Source: Rhytidiadelphus loreus
Taxonomy: Eukaryota > Streptophyta > Bryopsida > Hypnales > Hylocomiaceae
Direction: 5' to 3'
Assembly: GCA_947034895.1 (NCBI GenBank)
Contig: OX344765.1
Coordinates: forward strand, 14,451,001-14,515,000
DNA: 64,000 nucleotides
The first letter of the stretch is position 1. Every line of letters begins with the position of its first letter. This document shows positions 35,183 to 55,640 of this stretch, one piece after another. A model generated the notes under the pieces. It was not told where the DNA came from. It made no database searches and worked only from the letters and a program-made list of their open reading frames with translations. The position numbers were made by a program, and so were the translations under genes.

Positions 35183-36088
35183 TGGGTACACCCTTAAAAC
35201 CACCACTTTTTGCACTACTGCATGTAGTTACTATTATTATACTGGTCAAATTTTTTATTGATTTCCTTTGTTGGCAAGTGAAAGGAGGTTCACAATGTAG
35301 CAAAGAATGCGGCATTTGGACACCGCATGCCAAAGTTATGCTAGAGTTAGGAAGGGCGTCAGATTTCTTTTAGTAGATGTTCTAGAATTGTTTCTTCTGC
35401 ACAGGTACACATTGATTTTGGAGATGTATAGGAGAGGGCTCGAAAACAGTTCAGGCATTTTGAACCGCTCAGTAGGGGGCTCTGAAATGGATCCTTGATA
35501 TTAGTAAAATGGACTTGTGGTTACTTCAAAGTATGAGAAAGTTTGGTTTACAGTCCTCAGATGGACGGTTTTAAAGTCGCAATGGGTTCATTCCTAATCA
35601 TGTAGATAGTTGTTTTTAATTTTCATTCAAAATAATATTTTGTAGTCCAGCTACCTTCTTATTAATGTCAAAAAAATCTGAAATAATGTTTTATTCAAGC
35701 ATTCATTTCAGATTTAGAAACGGTCGCTTTTAGAGACCATCTTCCCCACTTTTTATACGTTAAAATGTTAGTTTTTGAACAAAGTCTGATTTTTTTCCAA
35801 ACTAAGTATGAGCAGATTTTCAAGGCCTACCAATCACAATTAGGACCCTATGCCACTTTCCATTTGAAAATTCATAAGTAATTTATAAAAGCTCCAAAAA
35901 TTACGAAACCACTTGTGTTAGATTCCCCATCTTCTTCTCTTTGCCTGAAAAATGAATAAAAGATACTTACATCTAAAAAACTATATGAAAAAGGTTGACC
36001 AGGTCTTAAATGAGCAGTTTCTGAGCCTGTTACCTTATATAGAGTGATGATGGTGGTTTTAGAGAGTGTGTGTTTTTGGGTGTACCCA
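35183..36088. mobile_element. Non-autonomous element with TGGGTACACCC ends (906 bp)
   Basis: The left end TGGGTACACCC is mirrored by GGGTGTACCCA at the right. A second inverted pair just inside (AAAACCACCA at 35196-35205 and TGGTGGTTTT at about 36052-36061) supports the pairing. No target duplication is evident. An open stretch at 35182-35373 has no recognisable product. Confidence 0.6.
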
Positions 36089-36466
36089 TATTATACCAAA
36101 CACGTCTAGTGCCACTATTAAGTTTATATCCTCCGCACCCATTCGATGGTAATGTGGCAAATTAATAAAGTGAACACATGCTTGAGGATGGACGGTCAGT
36201 GGTGTCCAATTTTTTTGGTTTTACATGATCTTCCCATGTGGATCTCTCCGGCTTTGGTAACCAACATGTAGAGGCTTTCTAGGAACTCAAGCAAAGGAAA
36301 ACTAGGCACGGTGAACTTCCTTGACGTAAGGTAGGGTGCTCTAAAGTAGCCCTAGCCTACTCTAGTAAAAAGCGACCTTTAATATATAGGTACATTTTGC
36401 CTTCTTCAATCTAAAAATAGTGTGCATTTCAAGAAGGGGACGCCTTTTGTGATCACTGTGTTTTAA

Positions 36467-37386
36467 CCCCTAAAGGACCGGATTGTGTTTTTTGGCTGTA
36501 TAAAAACTTTCGGCAGGTACCTACGAGTGGAGATTTTCATATTTGGGGCTGAAATTTTAATAGAATGTGGGGGCGAGGAAGATCTTTCATATGCACCAAA
36601 TTTCATGACATTTGGAAATACGAGTCAAAAGTTATAACCTAATATGTTACTTTTTTTCGTAACTGGGTAGTTCGGGCAGATCAGAAAAAATCACTTTTTT
36701 CAGAATAAAAAATTTGGAATTGATTTTCAAGAGTTTTACATACATGAAAAGCTTTGAATCATTCCATTTTGATCAATGAGTCAAAAGTTATGAGGATTTT
36801 TTTGTTTGCAGGCAGTTTTGGATTTTCTACTCTAAAATAAACTTTGAAATCCTTTATCTTACCCAATTTTCAATATTTTTGGACAAAAATAAAATCGTAG
36901 GATGTAGATACATTATTACAACATTTTGACCATTGGAATTGAAAATTTTCAATTCCATATTTAAATTGTAAATAATTTAGTATTTTTTATCATTCTCTAC
37001 TACTACCTACTTACTATTTTTTTCCTATATGTTGTACTATTCCAAATGATCTGAAATTTTTCAAGCATGTGGCCAACTTGTCTAGGAAAACAAATCCAAA
37101 GAAGCACCACCATTTAGGTCATTTTTTCATAGAAATGTGAGCTTGTGAAATGCAGCTCCCCTGCTTTTCGCAGGGTCGAAAAAATGATTTTAGTTAATTT
37201 GAATGCTTATATCTTGCAATCCACCCGGTGGAAATGTCTGAAATTTTTACCACATGTTTTTGATACTATATAATACAAGATCCTACGGTTAGATATGTCA
37301 AAAAAAAATTCAAAATTTTGGTACTTGTACTAGAAATGGCAGTTTTGGAGTGTTTTGGTGAAAGTATAGTGACGGTCTTTTAAGGG
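36467..37386. mobile_element. piggyBac-like TTAA element, GGACC family, intact copy 2 (920 bp)
   Basis: TTAA at 36463-36466 and 37387-37390 flanks CCCCTAAAGGACCGGAT on the left and the complement of GACGGTCTTTTAAGGG on the right. By eye it is about 95 percent identical to 17745-18671 over its length, with scattered substitutions and short indels in A- and T-runs. It is non-coding. Confidence 0.88.
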
Positions 37387-37390
37387 TTAA

Positions 37391-38005
37391 CTTCAAAAAT
37401 TTGTAATGAATTCCCCTTAAAGGTAAAAAAAAATACTCCATCTATTTCTAAAAATGACATGTATTTCCTTTGTGTTTTTCAAAGGAAACACAAGTCTTTT
37501 TATAATACAAAGGTAGTTTGAAACAACTTGGGTTAGTGGCAATTCCATTTTTCTTCCTACAAAAAATTATTGAAAATTTGTTTCAAGGAGTTTAGCTTCA
37601 CCCCTAAATGCAATCAACCCTTAAAAAGATCGATTTAAGAGCATCCTATCTTGAGGTAGTTGTGTAACCATAATTGCCACTTGACTACTGCAATTTAGCA
37701 CTATTGTAGTAATTGAAAGATAATCTAGAGGAATAATGCTTTTCTTAGTAAATAGATGAGAAGGTGAGTTGAAGTAAGGAGAGAATTTTGACCCAAGAAT
37801 ATGAGATTTTCATTTCAAAAGTTCATCTTATTAGAATGCTAATATTTGATAATAGTATCATCTATTTATCAAGCACACACAGAAGTTGAAAAGAATACTA
37901 CAAGCACCAAAACAATGGCTTCATCCAAAACAATGGCTTCATTCAATGACACATGTTCAATGACTTTTTCTTTTAGAAGCATCAAATAACAATTTATCAT
38001 GCCAT

Positions 38006-38008
<3 letters not shown>
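37391..38008. other. Intergenic stretch with inverted fragment of the TAAGGTAGT MITE
   Basis: About 37500-37690 (ACAACTTGGGTTAGTGGCAA, TCCATTTTTCTTCCTAC, TTTCAAGGAGTTTA and GAGGTAGTTG) is the reverse complement of the interior and one end of the elements at 7161 and 40459. A single Stowaway-like end, ATACTCCATCTATTTC, lies at about 37432. No gene is seen. Confidence 0.5.

Positions 38009-38047
<39 letters not shown>
38009..38047. repeat. (TA)n microsatellite, about 39 bp
   Basis: An uninterrupted TA dinucleotide run. Confidence 0.95.
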
Positions 38048-38050
<3 letters not shown>

Positions 38051-38114
38051 TACTTTATGTGTTGAATTTTAGAAAAGGTTGATAATGGGTGCGCATACCT
38101 TAAACCAAGAAATA

Positions 38115-38359
38115 TACTCCCTCTATTCCAAAATAAGTGTCCTAATTGGATTTTTTTTTAAAGATCGTTTTGAGTAAGTCGTATGCAGTTTTTTAATCTA
38201 ATTTTACTTAAGTTTCTAAGTAAGTTGCAATGAACACATGCAATGTTTTTCATTGATTTTGGATCCATCTAAATTTATGTTTTTCACAGTATGATCAATG
38301 AATTGGTATCAAACTTTTTCAACAACACTATTGCCACTTATTTTGGGACAAAGAAAGTA
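38115..38359. mobile_element. Stowaway-like MITE (245 bp)
   Basis: The left end TACTCCCTCTATTCC then AAAATAAGTGTC matches the classic plant Stowaway terminus (CTCCCTC-type with TA target). The right end, inverted, reads TACTTTCTTTGTCCC then AAAATAAGTGGC. TA sits at both edges. It is non-coding and would depend on a mariner-type transposase elsewhere. Confidence 0.8.
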
Positions 38360-39254
38360 ACTTCTTTAATCCCAAATGACCTATGCAACTATTTTGTGTC
38401 TCTTGATCATCTTTGGGTACCATTTTTGGGTTGTAAAGAACTTTTCTTCCAATTTTTGAAATGTTTAGAAAAATGGATTGTCTTGGAGTAAATGTATTTA
38501 TACATTGAGATTGCTATTAACAAACTTCTTTTATGAAGAAATAAACACAGACTATACAATATTTTTGATGTTCTAAAATTATACTAATAGAAGAAAGTAA
38601 TGATGTTTTTGTGATCAAAATTTTGACCATTTTTAACTAATCAATATAAGATGATATTTTAGCCAATTGTAAGAAAATCCTTTTTCTAAGAGAGGAGCCC
38701 TATCTAGGTTATCTATTAGGGTTTGTTAGAAATGATTTGTTGAATCACCTTCTAAGAATACAAAACGGTGATATTACTTTAATCTTGTAAATATAAAGCA
38801 TCCAATGAGTGATTTCTATTGTTTATGTAAAAGTAAAGAATGCAAATTATATTTATCTAGTCAATGGATAATTTCATGGTTGATGTATTGGGTGATGTAT
38901 TAGATGATATTGGGTGATGTATTGGGTGCCTTTTTAGGGTTAAAAGAAAGAGGTATTTAGTTGTGGTTAGTGTGACAACAAACCCACAAATGGCAACAAG
39001 CCACGGAGGTTTAAAAGAGCATATTCCAACTAATTCTTTTTCTCTAGACACCATGGGGCCAAATTACACCATTTTAAAATAAACCTCACTACTTTCTGTT
39101 GAATGGAATTAATCTTTTTTTCCAATTTTTTTCTTTTTCTATTACAAAATATGAATGAAATCACTAAGTTGAGATGGAAAAAATGTGGGAATAGAAATTA
39201 AAAGTGATTTTTTGTTCAAAAATTGATGAATCGGCAAAAAATAATACCTAATGG
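38360..39254. other. AT-rich intergenic stretch, nothing supported
   Basis: There is a short local repeat of GGTGATGTATT(A/G)G at 38880-38930. No coding or RNA signature was found. Confidence 0.5.
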
Positions 39255-39712
39255 TAAGGTAAATTAGCCCATAGTGGTCACCTAGCAAATGAGCCCATTA
39301 TGTTTTTTTCAATTTTTTTCAATTTTGGCTTCAATGCATGTTTTACATGACAATAATGAAGTAGTTAGAGACCGCATTAGGTACTTCCAATTTTTCAATG
39401 AGAATTCATTGTGAGAATTGACTTTTGTAGGCCTTCCATGTTAGAAAAGACTTTGACTACTCTAGGTGAACAACATGAGCATGATGGATTCATATTTTAT
39501 TTGTTCTAAGGTAATCTACAGACTCTTTTGGGCCATGATGCATTGAACACTTAAAAAATTCTTAGCAAATTCATACTTTGTCAGAAAAACATAATTTCAA
39601 TTGTTCTCACTTTTTCTCACATTTGTACTATTGGGGGAAAAAAATTGAAAAATTTCAACAACAACATGTGGTCAAACTCCTAATTCTCACCACAATGGGC
39701 TATTTTACCTTA
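39255..39712. mobile_element. TA-flanked MITE, TAAGGTAAAT family, copy 2
   Basis: The ends TAAGGTAAATTAGCCCAT and ATGGGCTATTTTACCTTA are inverted repeats, with TA at the edges. It lacks the CATTGTGGTCAATCGGTC segment present near the left end of copy 1 (4621-5102), but otherwise runs parallel to it. Confidence 0.75.
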
Positions 39713-39841
39713 TACCAAATTATGAGTGATCTCCATCTTGACACTTTCTCAAAAAGTAAAAAAAGAAAAAGACAAAAAGAAAAATTACAGCTATCAATGA
39801 TTGATCCTAAGGATGAGGCCATATTGTCACATCCTGAATAT

Positions 39842-40064
39842 GGCCAGGGAGAACTGACCCCCTCGCTCGGCCCTGCGGGCAAAGCCTGGAATTATTTATT
39901 TTCTGCACATGAATTTTTTTGCAAATTTTGAATTCATTTTTGCGATCAGAGACCCCAAATTAGTTTAGGGAGGTCAAGAGTATACCCTAGAACGGCCCAA
40001 AATAGGGGGCTTTTTTTTTACTTGCACCCCTGGTAAGGCCGAGCGAGGGGGTCAATCCACCCTG
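39842..40064. mobile_element. Small hAT-like MITE (223 bp) with CAGGG ends, copy 1
   Basis: The arms contain GACCCCCTCGCTCGGCC and its exact complement GGCCGAGCGAGGGGGTC. The tips are GGCCAGGGAG and CCACCCTG. ATCCTGAATAT occurs directly outside both ends (39831-39841 and 40065-40075) as a target duplication. The CAGGG tip and a duplication of about 8 bp fit hAT; the 11-bp match is longer than usual. The interior relates to the reverse complement of 51543-51768 (AATAGGGGGC). Confidence 0.75.
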
Positions 40065-40458
40065 ATCCTGAATATTGGTATGGTTGTAGTGTATTTATGT
40101 GTCCAATGGTAAAATATCGGTAGACCATTCACTCAACACCTTGCGCAGTTTACGGGAGATTTCTGGTGATTGATTAATTCCACGTGGTCCACATGAAAAA
40201 TGAGCTCAAAGGAAGTGATCACAAGTTCTATCTTGAGTTCATTGACAGCAATTCCCAACCAGAAAAAGAGCTTTTTTTTATTTTGCTTATCCCAAGCTAC
40301 AGTTTGAAATTAAAAAATCAGAGACGTATTTATGACGGTGCCCTGTTGTGCTCAAATTGACCTCATTGTTATCCTCATTTGTTGTCTCTGAAATTGCAAT
40401 CCCAAATGTACAAGTACTGGTCCTGGACTTGATTAAAATCGGCTTGGTTCCCATCTTG

Positions 40459-40783
40459 TAAGGTATGTGTACAGTAGTCTGCTTGTAAAGCGACCATTAA
40501 AGAGATCACCGATTGCGTTTCCTGGGAAGTTAAACTCCTTGAAACAATTTTCAATTTTCAGTAAATTTTAGTACGAAGGTAAATGGAATTGGCATGTAAC
40601 CCAAGTTGTTTCGTAGTTTTTGAATCTTCATGGAATTATTTATGAATTTTTGAAATGTAGTAAACACTAGAAGTGACCACCTCCTAAAATGTACATCTTT
40701 GGTACATTGAAGAAAGGGAAATATACCTTTGTGACATGATCACTTTTGGAGCACAGCGGGTGCTTTTAGAGTGGACTACCTTA
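40459..40783. mobile_element. TA-flanked MITE, TAAGGTAGT family, copy 2
   Basis: It starts TAAGGTATGTGTACAGTAGT and then GTAAAGCGACC. It ends GTGCTTTTAGAGTGGACTAC then CTTA. Shared interior with 7161-7455 includes AACTCCTTGAAACAATTT, AATGGAATTGGCAT, AACCCAAGTTGTTTC and GTACATTGAAGAAAG. Confidence 0.7.
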
Positions 40784-42757
40784 GTTACCTAAAAACATAT
40801 GAGATTGTCCTACTAAAAACCTTTGAATTGAAAATAGTGCGTGTACCACTAAAAAGGCTTCATTAATTGATTTTGATCGTTGATTGATGAGCAAGCAATG
40901 TGGGATTTTTGGAATTGATTGAGTGGGAGTTGATTTGAATTCCACGTTGCTGGTTCAACGATCAAATTTAAGGAATAGGGCGGTTTAGTGGTACATGCAT
41001 TATATCCAATTTGGAGGGTTTTAGTGGGATGGAGGGAAATTAGACTAATTAAATTTTTTTTTTTAACCTATTGGCCATTGAAAAGGATTCTAGTGCAAGT
41101 TAATTGGATATCATATGGATAAATTATGCATTCTCAAATAATTAATTATGACATGTCCAAAATCAACTTGAGCTTTATATTCAATTTTGGGCATACAAAG
41201 AGTTTGTAAGAAGGAACCTTCAAGTAGGGGGTTCAATTAAGTATGTTTACTTTTTTGTTGTATTAATTTTTTGGCAAGTTGTTGACATCAAATTTAATTC
41301 ACTTGTGAAATAAAATAGGATTTCACTATTATGTCCTTTCCATTTGGAAGAACTTGAGAATAACACAATGAAATAATATTTAAAATATTTTTCAGGGTAC
41401 TTGAAACTTGTGCACTTCAATTGCCACAAAGGACAAATTAAAAAGTTATTGAAATCATTCCATCCTTTAGATTGAAAAATTATAATGTGGGGTTTCCTTC
41501 TTTGATCTCTTCAATGTTGAAGCTCTCATTAACTAAAACCTACTCTCTAAGACCTTGATCTTGCTTGTAGTCTAAAGACTCCAACCTTAATTTTGATTAT
41601 GTCCAGGGCAAATTCATTTTAAGAGAAGTGATCACCACAAATCATACCACTTTCCAAATCAATACCTCCAACTTGACTATACAACTTCACTATACAAAGA
41701 TTATAGAGTAGAATGTACACAAATTTCCAAGATTTTGAAGTAAAATGTACACAAATTTCCACATGAGGTTGATTATGATTTGTGTGTTGATGCAACTCCA
41801 TGTCAACGTTGACTTCTTTACAAATGTATTACAGAGTACTAAATAAGAACGGCCATTAAAGGTCTTCGATAATTTTTGCAGCACCACTGCTAAAGTCTCA
41901 GTAACTTTGGACCAAAGAGATGATAGGATTGTAATGGAAATTGAGAAGTTCACTAACTAGATTACATAAGTGTAACTCACTTAAATAGGCGCTCATTTTT
42001 TGTTACCTAAAGCAGTTAGAACAAAGAGGCCAAGGTGTACAGACCAATAAAAATGTGAAGAGTGTACCAGTTTGACTCAAGCTCATGAAAGGCTAAAGAA
42101 GGTCATTCTCAATGAGTAGCATCTGCAATAGTGCACTTCCTTACTCTTCCAATATCTCCGCTCCTGTACTTCCAACTCTTTCCCCCTATACCGCTTCTTT
42201 GAAAGTTTCGTGTGCCATAAAGATATGCTACAAGTCCATATCCAAGGAAGTAGGTAGGTAACAAAGCTCAGGAGGGTGAGATAACTCTGCTAAAGAGCCA
42301 GTTTTGGATAGAAGAGTTCAATGGCATCCAATTTGCTCAACAAGCTGACGTAACCCGAAAGGTGGAGAATAAGACAGTATAAAAATCTGCAATTTCAAAC
42401 TGAATCGAGCATAGATATTTGAAAATTTCCACGTTGCCACCGCTACCTGTTCATTGAAAACCAAACCAGACCATCGAGAACACCAAAATCCGAGTAATCA
42501 CAAGACGATTTTAGAATAAGCCACGACAAAACAAGCAGAGTCGGCAAGTCTTACGAATTCCCAACTTCAGATGAAAGGGGCCACGATTAGCCAGTTGGTG
42601 GCCATACTGTGATTTGGAACGCCTTTGAAAGGCTAAACTTGAAGAACTATTTACCAATTCCCCCCCCAAATGATTTGATCAAAAAAATTTCAACTTTAGT
42701 GGAGCCAACCTGTCGAGCTGCCTTGGGCTGCTCAAAATTCAGTGGTCAGTGTATTGT
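40784..42757. other. Downstream region of the histone demethylase gene, no supported gene
   Basis: The right part (about 42100-42757) has less AT bias and probably contains the 3' UTR of the minus-strand demethylase gene. The left part is AT-rich and I see nothing in it. Confidence 0.45.
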
Positions 42758-50406
<7,649 letters not shown>

Positions 50407-50561
50407 CCTCTCTCGTCGAGATTACCACAGCTCAAACACCATATCCTATGTCGTAGAATAACAATGCAGCTGAAAAAACAAACCAACTCGAAAATGCAGG
50501 GCACTCACTCTCATCCACACGTACCCTCGTACATAGCGAGTCACAACTAGCTGTTCGCATT

Positions 50562-51192
50562 ATGACGCAGCTATGGCATCGTAAACCCCCAAAACCATTC
50601 AACCCTGCCTTGGATACTCCAGACCTCCACAGTCGCAAGGAATATATCGACGATCTGCTCAATCGAGCTCTAGATGTGCAGCATTCCAACTACGCCTTCC
50701 ATGTATCTAAGCGCCACAGCTTGCAAACCACATCACCATTTCACATTGGCAATCATAAACCCCTCGAACACAAATCCTGCCCTACTGCAAGCTGAATCCA
50801 GGCATCCTCTCCATGCTCAGCACCGAGCTTCGAACTCCAACAACACGGACAGAGTTGCCGACGTCCAACACTGGCCCACTCCTCCAAAGTCTCAAAGTCA
50901 ACATCATTTAGTATGCCAGGAGTATCAGGAGCTCCGCCATGAGCAGGAAAACCACACCTGGGAACAGATTCCTTCGTCTCCAGAGCTTGGAAGCTCCGGC
51001 AACCCAATCCACCATCACATCGTCTCCTTCACCTGCGGAACTCAATCTCGGTACAGGCAGCACCGTTTGGACACAATTCTGGCTCGTTTTGCATGGGAGA
51101 AGACGGAAATTTTGAATGAAATGTTGCTAGAGGATTTGAAACCACGGAAACCGGAGGAAGTGCTTGAAATGGCTGGCGAAATGGAGAATTAG
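50562..51192 (+). CDS. Doubtful divergent gene upstream of the demethylase, unknown product
   Basis: An ATG at 50562 opens a 77-codon frame (MTQLWHRKPPKPFNPAL, then RKEYIDDLLNRALDVQHS). A different frame, open from 50674 to 51192, ends in a convincing amphipathic, charged segment (ILARFAWEKTEILNEMLLED, KPEEVLEMAGEMEN). The two could be joined by a splice, but I could not identify an unambiguous donor and acceptor pair. It is head-to-head with the demethylase start at 50406, so the 156-bp gap would be a shared promoter. It could equally be 5' UTR of the demethylase on the other strand. No family is recognised. Confidence 0.3.
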
Positions 51193-51534
51193 CGCGCTTC
51201 TGCGAAGCAGGTTTGACCTAATTCGTCACTTGTTTGCGCATGAGGCCCCTTTCGTGGATGAATGAGATGTGTGTGGGATGGATGAATGCACGGCCATACC
51301 GCCACGGCACTGAAGGTGACGGCACCCCTTAAGTTATCATTAGGGGTGCCATCAAGACATCAGACCACCCCTGCTTATGATTAGTCCAGCTGCCCGCGTA
51401 CTTTCTTTTCTTGTCCAGTGAGTTTAATTCGTTTGGGGGAATACCGTAATCGATGTTTATAGAGAGATGTAACTCCAGCGGTCCACGGCAGTCTCCACGG
51501 CAGCCTTCATCATGGGTCCCATGTCTGCCCTCGC
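51193..51534. other. Intergenic stretch with a small hairpin
   Basis: GGCACCCCTTAAGTTATCAT then TAGGGGTGCC at about 51322-51352 forms a short stem. Nothing else is supported. Confidence 0.5.
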
Positions 51535-51542
51535 AAGATGGG

Positions 51543-51768
51543 CCAGGGAGGATTGCCCCATCGAAGGGTAAATGTAAAAATTGCCCCCTATTTTGTGCCG
51601 CTTAAATTTTGTATAATTTCATGTCCATAGCTAATTGGGAACATCTGATTGCAAATATTTGCAAATTCAGAATTTGCAAATTTTATCATAAGCAACAATT
51701 AAAAATTTCAGTGCTTTTTGCAAGGGTAAAACATAGGGCAATATATGGATCAATCCTCCTTGGCCCTG
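51543..51768. mobile_element. Small hAT-like MITE (226 bp) with CCAGGG ends, copy 2
   Basis: The 8-bp duplication AAGATGGG lies directly outside both ends (51535-51542 and 51769-51776). The tips are CCAGGGAGGATTG and CAATCCTCCTTGGCCCTG. The interior GCCCCCTATTTTGTGCCG is related to the complement of 39842-40064. An 8-bp duplication with CAGGG tips fits hAT. Confidence 0.82.
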
Positions 51769-51776
51769 AAGATGGG

Positions 51777-53004
51777 TATGATTGCTTCCTTAACTACAAT
51801 GGACATTTATTTAAAATTGTAAATGTGGTTTCACTTCTTGAAGACTTATTTAAACTCTCTTGGAGTGGACATACATGTTGTGTCTAAATCAAAAATTAAT
51901 TTTCAAGCTTTCGATAGTCATAATTGACTTCGCATTTTCATGGTGATTTTGCTTTGTTGTGAGTAGGGAGAAATTACATTTAAGGAATGGTTGCCTTGTT
52001 GTCAAACAAAAAACAAATAGTAAGTTCAAGTCCAATGTTAAAAATAGTTTATAGAAGTCTAAAAGTTGCCCTCCCCACTTTTTACAAGGCTACCCCTAAT
52101 ATTTTGTCGTCCAACAATTTTGACTCTCCTCTTTGCAAATGTCACATAGTTCCATATAGAATTATGAATCTTATTTTGCCTTTTTTTGCAATGTTTGGAC
52201 AATTTTTTACATAGAAGTCCGCTCTTACTACAAATCAAGTCACTCTTGAGAACACATCCAACCACTTTTAATTTCTTTTGCATTCACAAGCAATGTGTGC
52301 CCTTATTCTTCTTTCAATATCTAAGGCATGAGTACCTACAATGGGACCTACAATTGTCACTAAATACAACTGAGCATAATTACAAATATTAAACATAAAT
52401 TATTTTATTAAATCTTATTGGAAACTACAAGAGGATTTTAACACATTTTGGCATGCATTATTTGCACATTGTATGAATAAGTTATGAAAGTTTCTATTAT
52501 TATCTCTAGATGTATCAAAAATTACCATTAGGCTCTCATAGACTCTCATGTTTTGATTTTGTCCATCTTGTGTAATCAATATCAAAGTTTTGTTGCACCT
52601 TTGGGCCTAACTATAGATGTGACATTTTGGGCACTATTGATCATGTAGAGATTATAATAATAAGTTTTGTTTACTCAAGTGAAGAAAGCTTAAAAGAACA
52701 CTAATTGTGAAAAAAATTGTTAGCAAATTTTTAACCCATTTGACCTTCTTGTTCTAATCAATAGAAGATGTAAATTGAGTCAACCATTTAAAATCAACAT
52801 TCTAAAAAGATAAATTGTAGTTTTGGTAAATTTTCAAAGTAAATTTCTTTGAAATTGATTCAAAAAATATACATAAACATTACCTCAAATTTGATTATTG
52901 ATCATTTCTATTCATGTTGCATAACACACTTTCTATTGATGGATACCTCAATTTATTTTATTAAAAACATATATTAAAGTAGATCAAAAATTTGTTCAAT
53001 CCCC
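51777..53004. other. AT-rich intergenic stretch, nothing supported
   Basis: Open frames at 51609-51887 and 51987-52392 partly overlap the MITE or are AT-rich, with no family signature. Confidence 0.5.
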
Positions 53005-53012
53005 TTGTGGCA

Positions 53013-53595
53013 CTAGGGGAGGACACTCTCACTACATTTGGGGTAACTACGTGCGGCGGTGGAAAAAGTAATTCATGTAATTCACCTTGAATAAACTATA
53101 ATTTCATTCTAAAATTTTGAGCTTTGTTTAACAATGACTAAAGGTTTCTATTGACAAAAAATTCAATTCCAAATAACATAAGATATATTGTCTAGAAAGG
53201 GTTGAAAAATGAACTAAAATGGCATGTTCTCCAACTAAAATATTTATAGAGCTCACATGAAGATGACTATTGCATCAATATTCAACCAAAATAAACTTTC
53301 AATAGAAAGCTATTCTATATAATTTTTTTTTCATTTTTCAAATTTTTTTTCTTATATAATATAGAGGTGTGAAAGTTATTTTCAGCTTTACAGTGTATCT
53401 TTTTTCTTCAAAAATTTATAACTAATTACTATTAGCACAAAAAAATACCAATAATTCAAAACATAAACTTATAAAGTAGTAAAATCTATCCATAATTTTT
53501 TTTTTGAAAAAGAAATTAAATTTTAAGGTGTATTACTTGTTTTACTTTTTCCGCCGCACGTAGTTTGCTAAAACATAGGGAGTGTCCTCCCCGGG
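53013..53595. mobile_element. Non-autonomous hAT-like element, copy 2 (583 bp, 8-bp target duplication)
   Basis: The 8-bp duplication TTGTGGCA lies at 53005-53012 and 53596-53603. The element is almost identical to 3944-4525, with only a handful of differences by eye, such as GGTAACTACG for GGTACCCACG near the left end and a short change near 53335-53345. Different flanking 8-mers show two independent insertions in the same orientation. Confidence 0.88.
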
Positions 53596-53603
53596 TTGTG
53601 GCA

Positions 53604-55640
53604 TTAGAGGGATATTTGTCTTTTTTGCATTTCACTACAATTATGGTGTGTTCTTGCAATAATATGCTTTTGGTACTCAATAATTCCTATCTTACCTTTT
53701 ATTATCTAATTTTTTAATTTCCATCTTTTTAGGATGAAATTGTACAAGAATTTTTCAACAATCACATGTTAATAGATGTAAAATATCACAAAAGAAGATT
53801 CCACTAAAATGTTGAACATTGCTTTAGAAGTTGTTGAAAGTGTATCCCAATCATAGGATTTGTAAGTTGGTAGAATGAAAAATTGTTCACAATGGAATGT
53901 TAGTCCTGCCTTCTACAATGTAATTGTCCAAAAATATAAGCAAAGCTATGCAAAAATTCAAAAGATTTGGGCATAGAAGGAATACTTTCCGAGAGTCTTG
54001 GCATCCATTAGGTGGATTACTAATGATTCAAGAATTTATTGTATGAGCTATGAGTGAAACGAATGGAATACATCCAAGCATGTTGATAAAACAAAGTTTG
54101 TCTATTCTAATATGGTTGCTTGTGTTTCATAATTTTTGTTCAAGTTTTAGAATCAATTCACATAGGGATAGGAAGAAAGAAAAACTTGCAAAAATGAAGA
54201 TCTTAATTAAGTCTAGAATTTTATTAGTCCATAATTTATTTGTTCTAAATCTATATCCCCTCCCAACCATGGACATTAGCCTAGCTTGTAATGATGAGGT
54301 GTCTGATGGATGACAAAGCCCCCTTCTATATTAAAAAAAAGTGTAGATGCTTGTCTTTGGAATTTGGTGTAAAAAGAGGAGGTTTTGGTAGTCTAACCTC
54401 CAATGAGTGTTCTTGGATTTTTGAAACAAATGATTCAGTATCCATTGAAAAGAGATAATCCCACCTACACTACAAATATTAGCCCCCTATAGAGCCCTTT
54501 ATAAATAGTTTTTTATCCCACCATCATATATAGTATATGCAAATATAGATATGTATATGGAACATATATGGACACGATATACAATTACATGATGTGGATA
54601 CCGTTTTTTATCCCACCATCATATATAGTATATGCAAATATAGATATGGATATGGATACATGTATAGACACGATATACAATTACATGATGTGGATACCAT
54701 TATTTAGATATTATATGACATATGGATATGATATACTACATAGACACAAATATAACATATAGGTACAATATTTGGTCATATATTTCATATTAATTGTGAT
54801 CCTATATGCATTCAAAAAAGATATATGGTCTTGGGGGAATAAGAGATGAATCTAAACTTTTTATATTTATCTTTTGGTTAGGGGATGATTAAGAATAAAT
54901 AAGAATGTTTTTTTTAAATAATTTTTTGGGAGTTGGATATTTGGGCTTTGGTGTCCTTTTTGAATGACTATTCATTGAAAAGAGACATCTAAGGGATTCA
55001 CACAGTATTGAAAAGTATGATTTCTATGGTGATAAGCTCCTTGTTTAAGGATTAACCCTAAAAAGATAGAGCCCATAACTTTGTAAAACCTCAAAAATCT
55101 TTGTTCTATATCCTCTATTTTTTTGGTATTTATGAGTGGAATATGTTATTTTTATTTTTCAAAGATCAAGGCACATGTCAAATATATCCTCTATAAATTA
55201 GATATTTCCAGGAAAATTTCAAACTATCATGAATTTTTGAAGAAAGGATGAAAAAAAATTCATATCAAATACATGCTCAAAAAATCTGAAAATTTCAGAA
55301 TTATAGAAGTATATATATATTACAGAAAATTAAAGAATAAATAACAGTTCCATGCTTCTTTATATTTAGAAATGTGGTTATAGATTTTCAACTTCAAACT
55401 TCAATAAAATGCTATTGTTATGGATTTTTTCAAAATTTTCAAATGGAGTAAAAACCATACTTTAAAAGCTTCATTTCATTATTTTTTCATAAAATCTAAA
55501 GAAATCATTTTGAATGTAAAAATCAAGTTTCCAAAAAACAAAAACTCAAAAAATGAAATATGTTTGATAGGTACACCCTTTTTTAGAGAAACTACATTGT
55601 ATAAAAATAAGATAATAAAACAAGGGAGTTTGATTTGAAC
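53604..55640. other. AT-rich intergenic stretch with one direct repeat
   Basis: About 54300-54420 (GTCTGATGGATGACAAA, TTTGGAATTTGGTGTAAAAA) resembles 3015-3140 and 10100-10215, so it is a dispersed repeat fragment. No supported gene is present. Confidence 0.5.
54509..54700. repeat. Two-unit direct repeat, period about 95 bp
   Basis: TTTTTTATCCCACCATCATA with the following TATAGTATATGCAAATATAG and GATATACAATTACATGATGT then GGATACC are repeated at 54509 and 54604. The sequence is AT-rich and non-coding. Confidence 0.8.
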
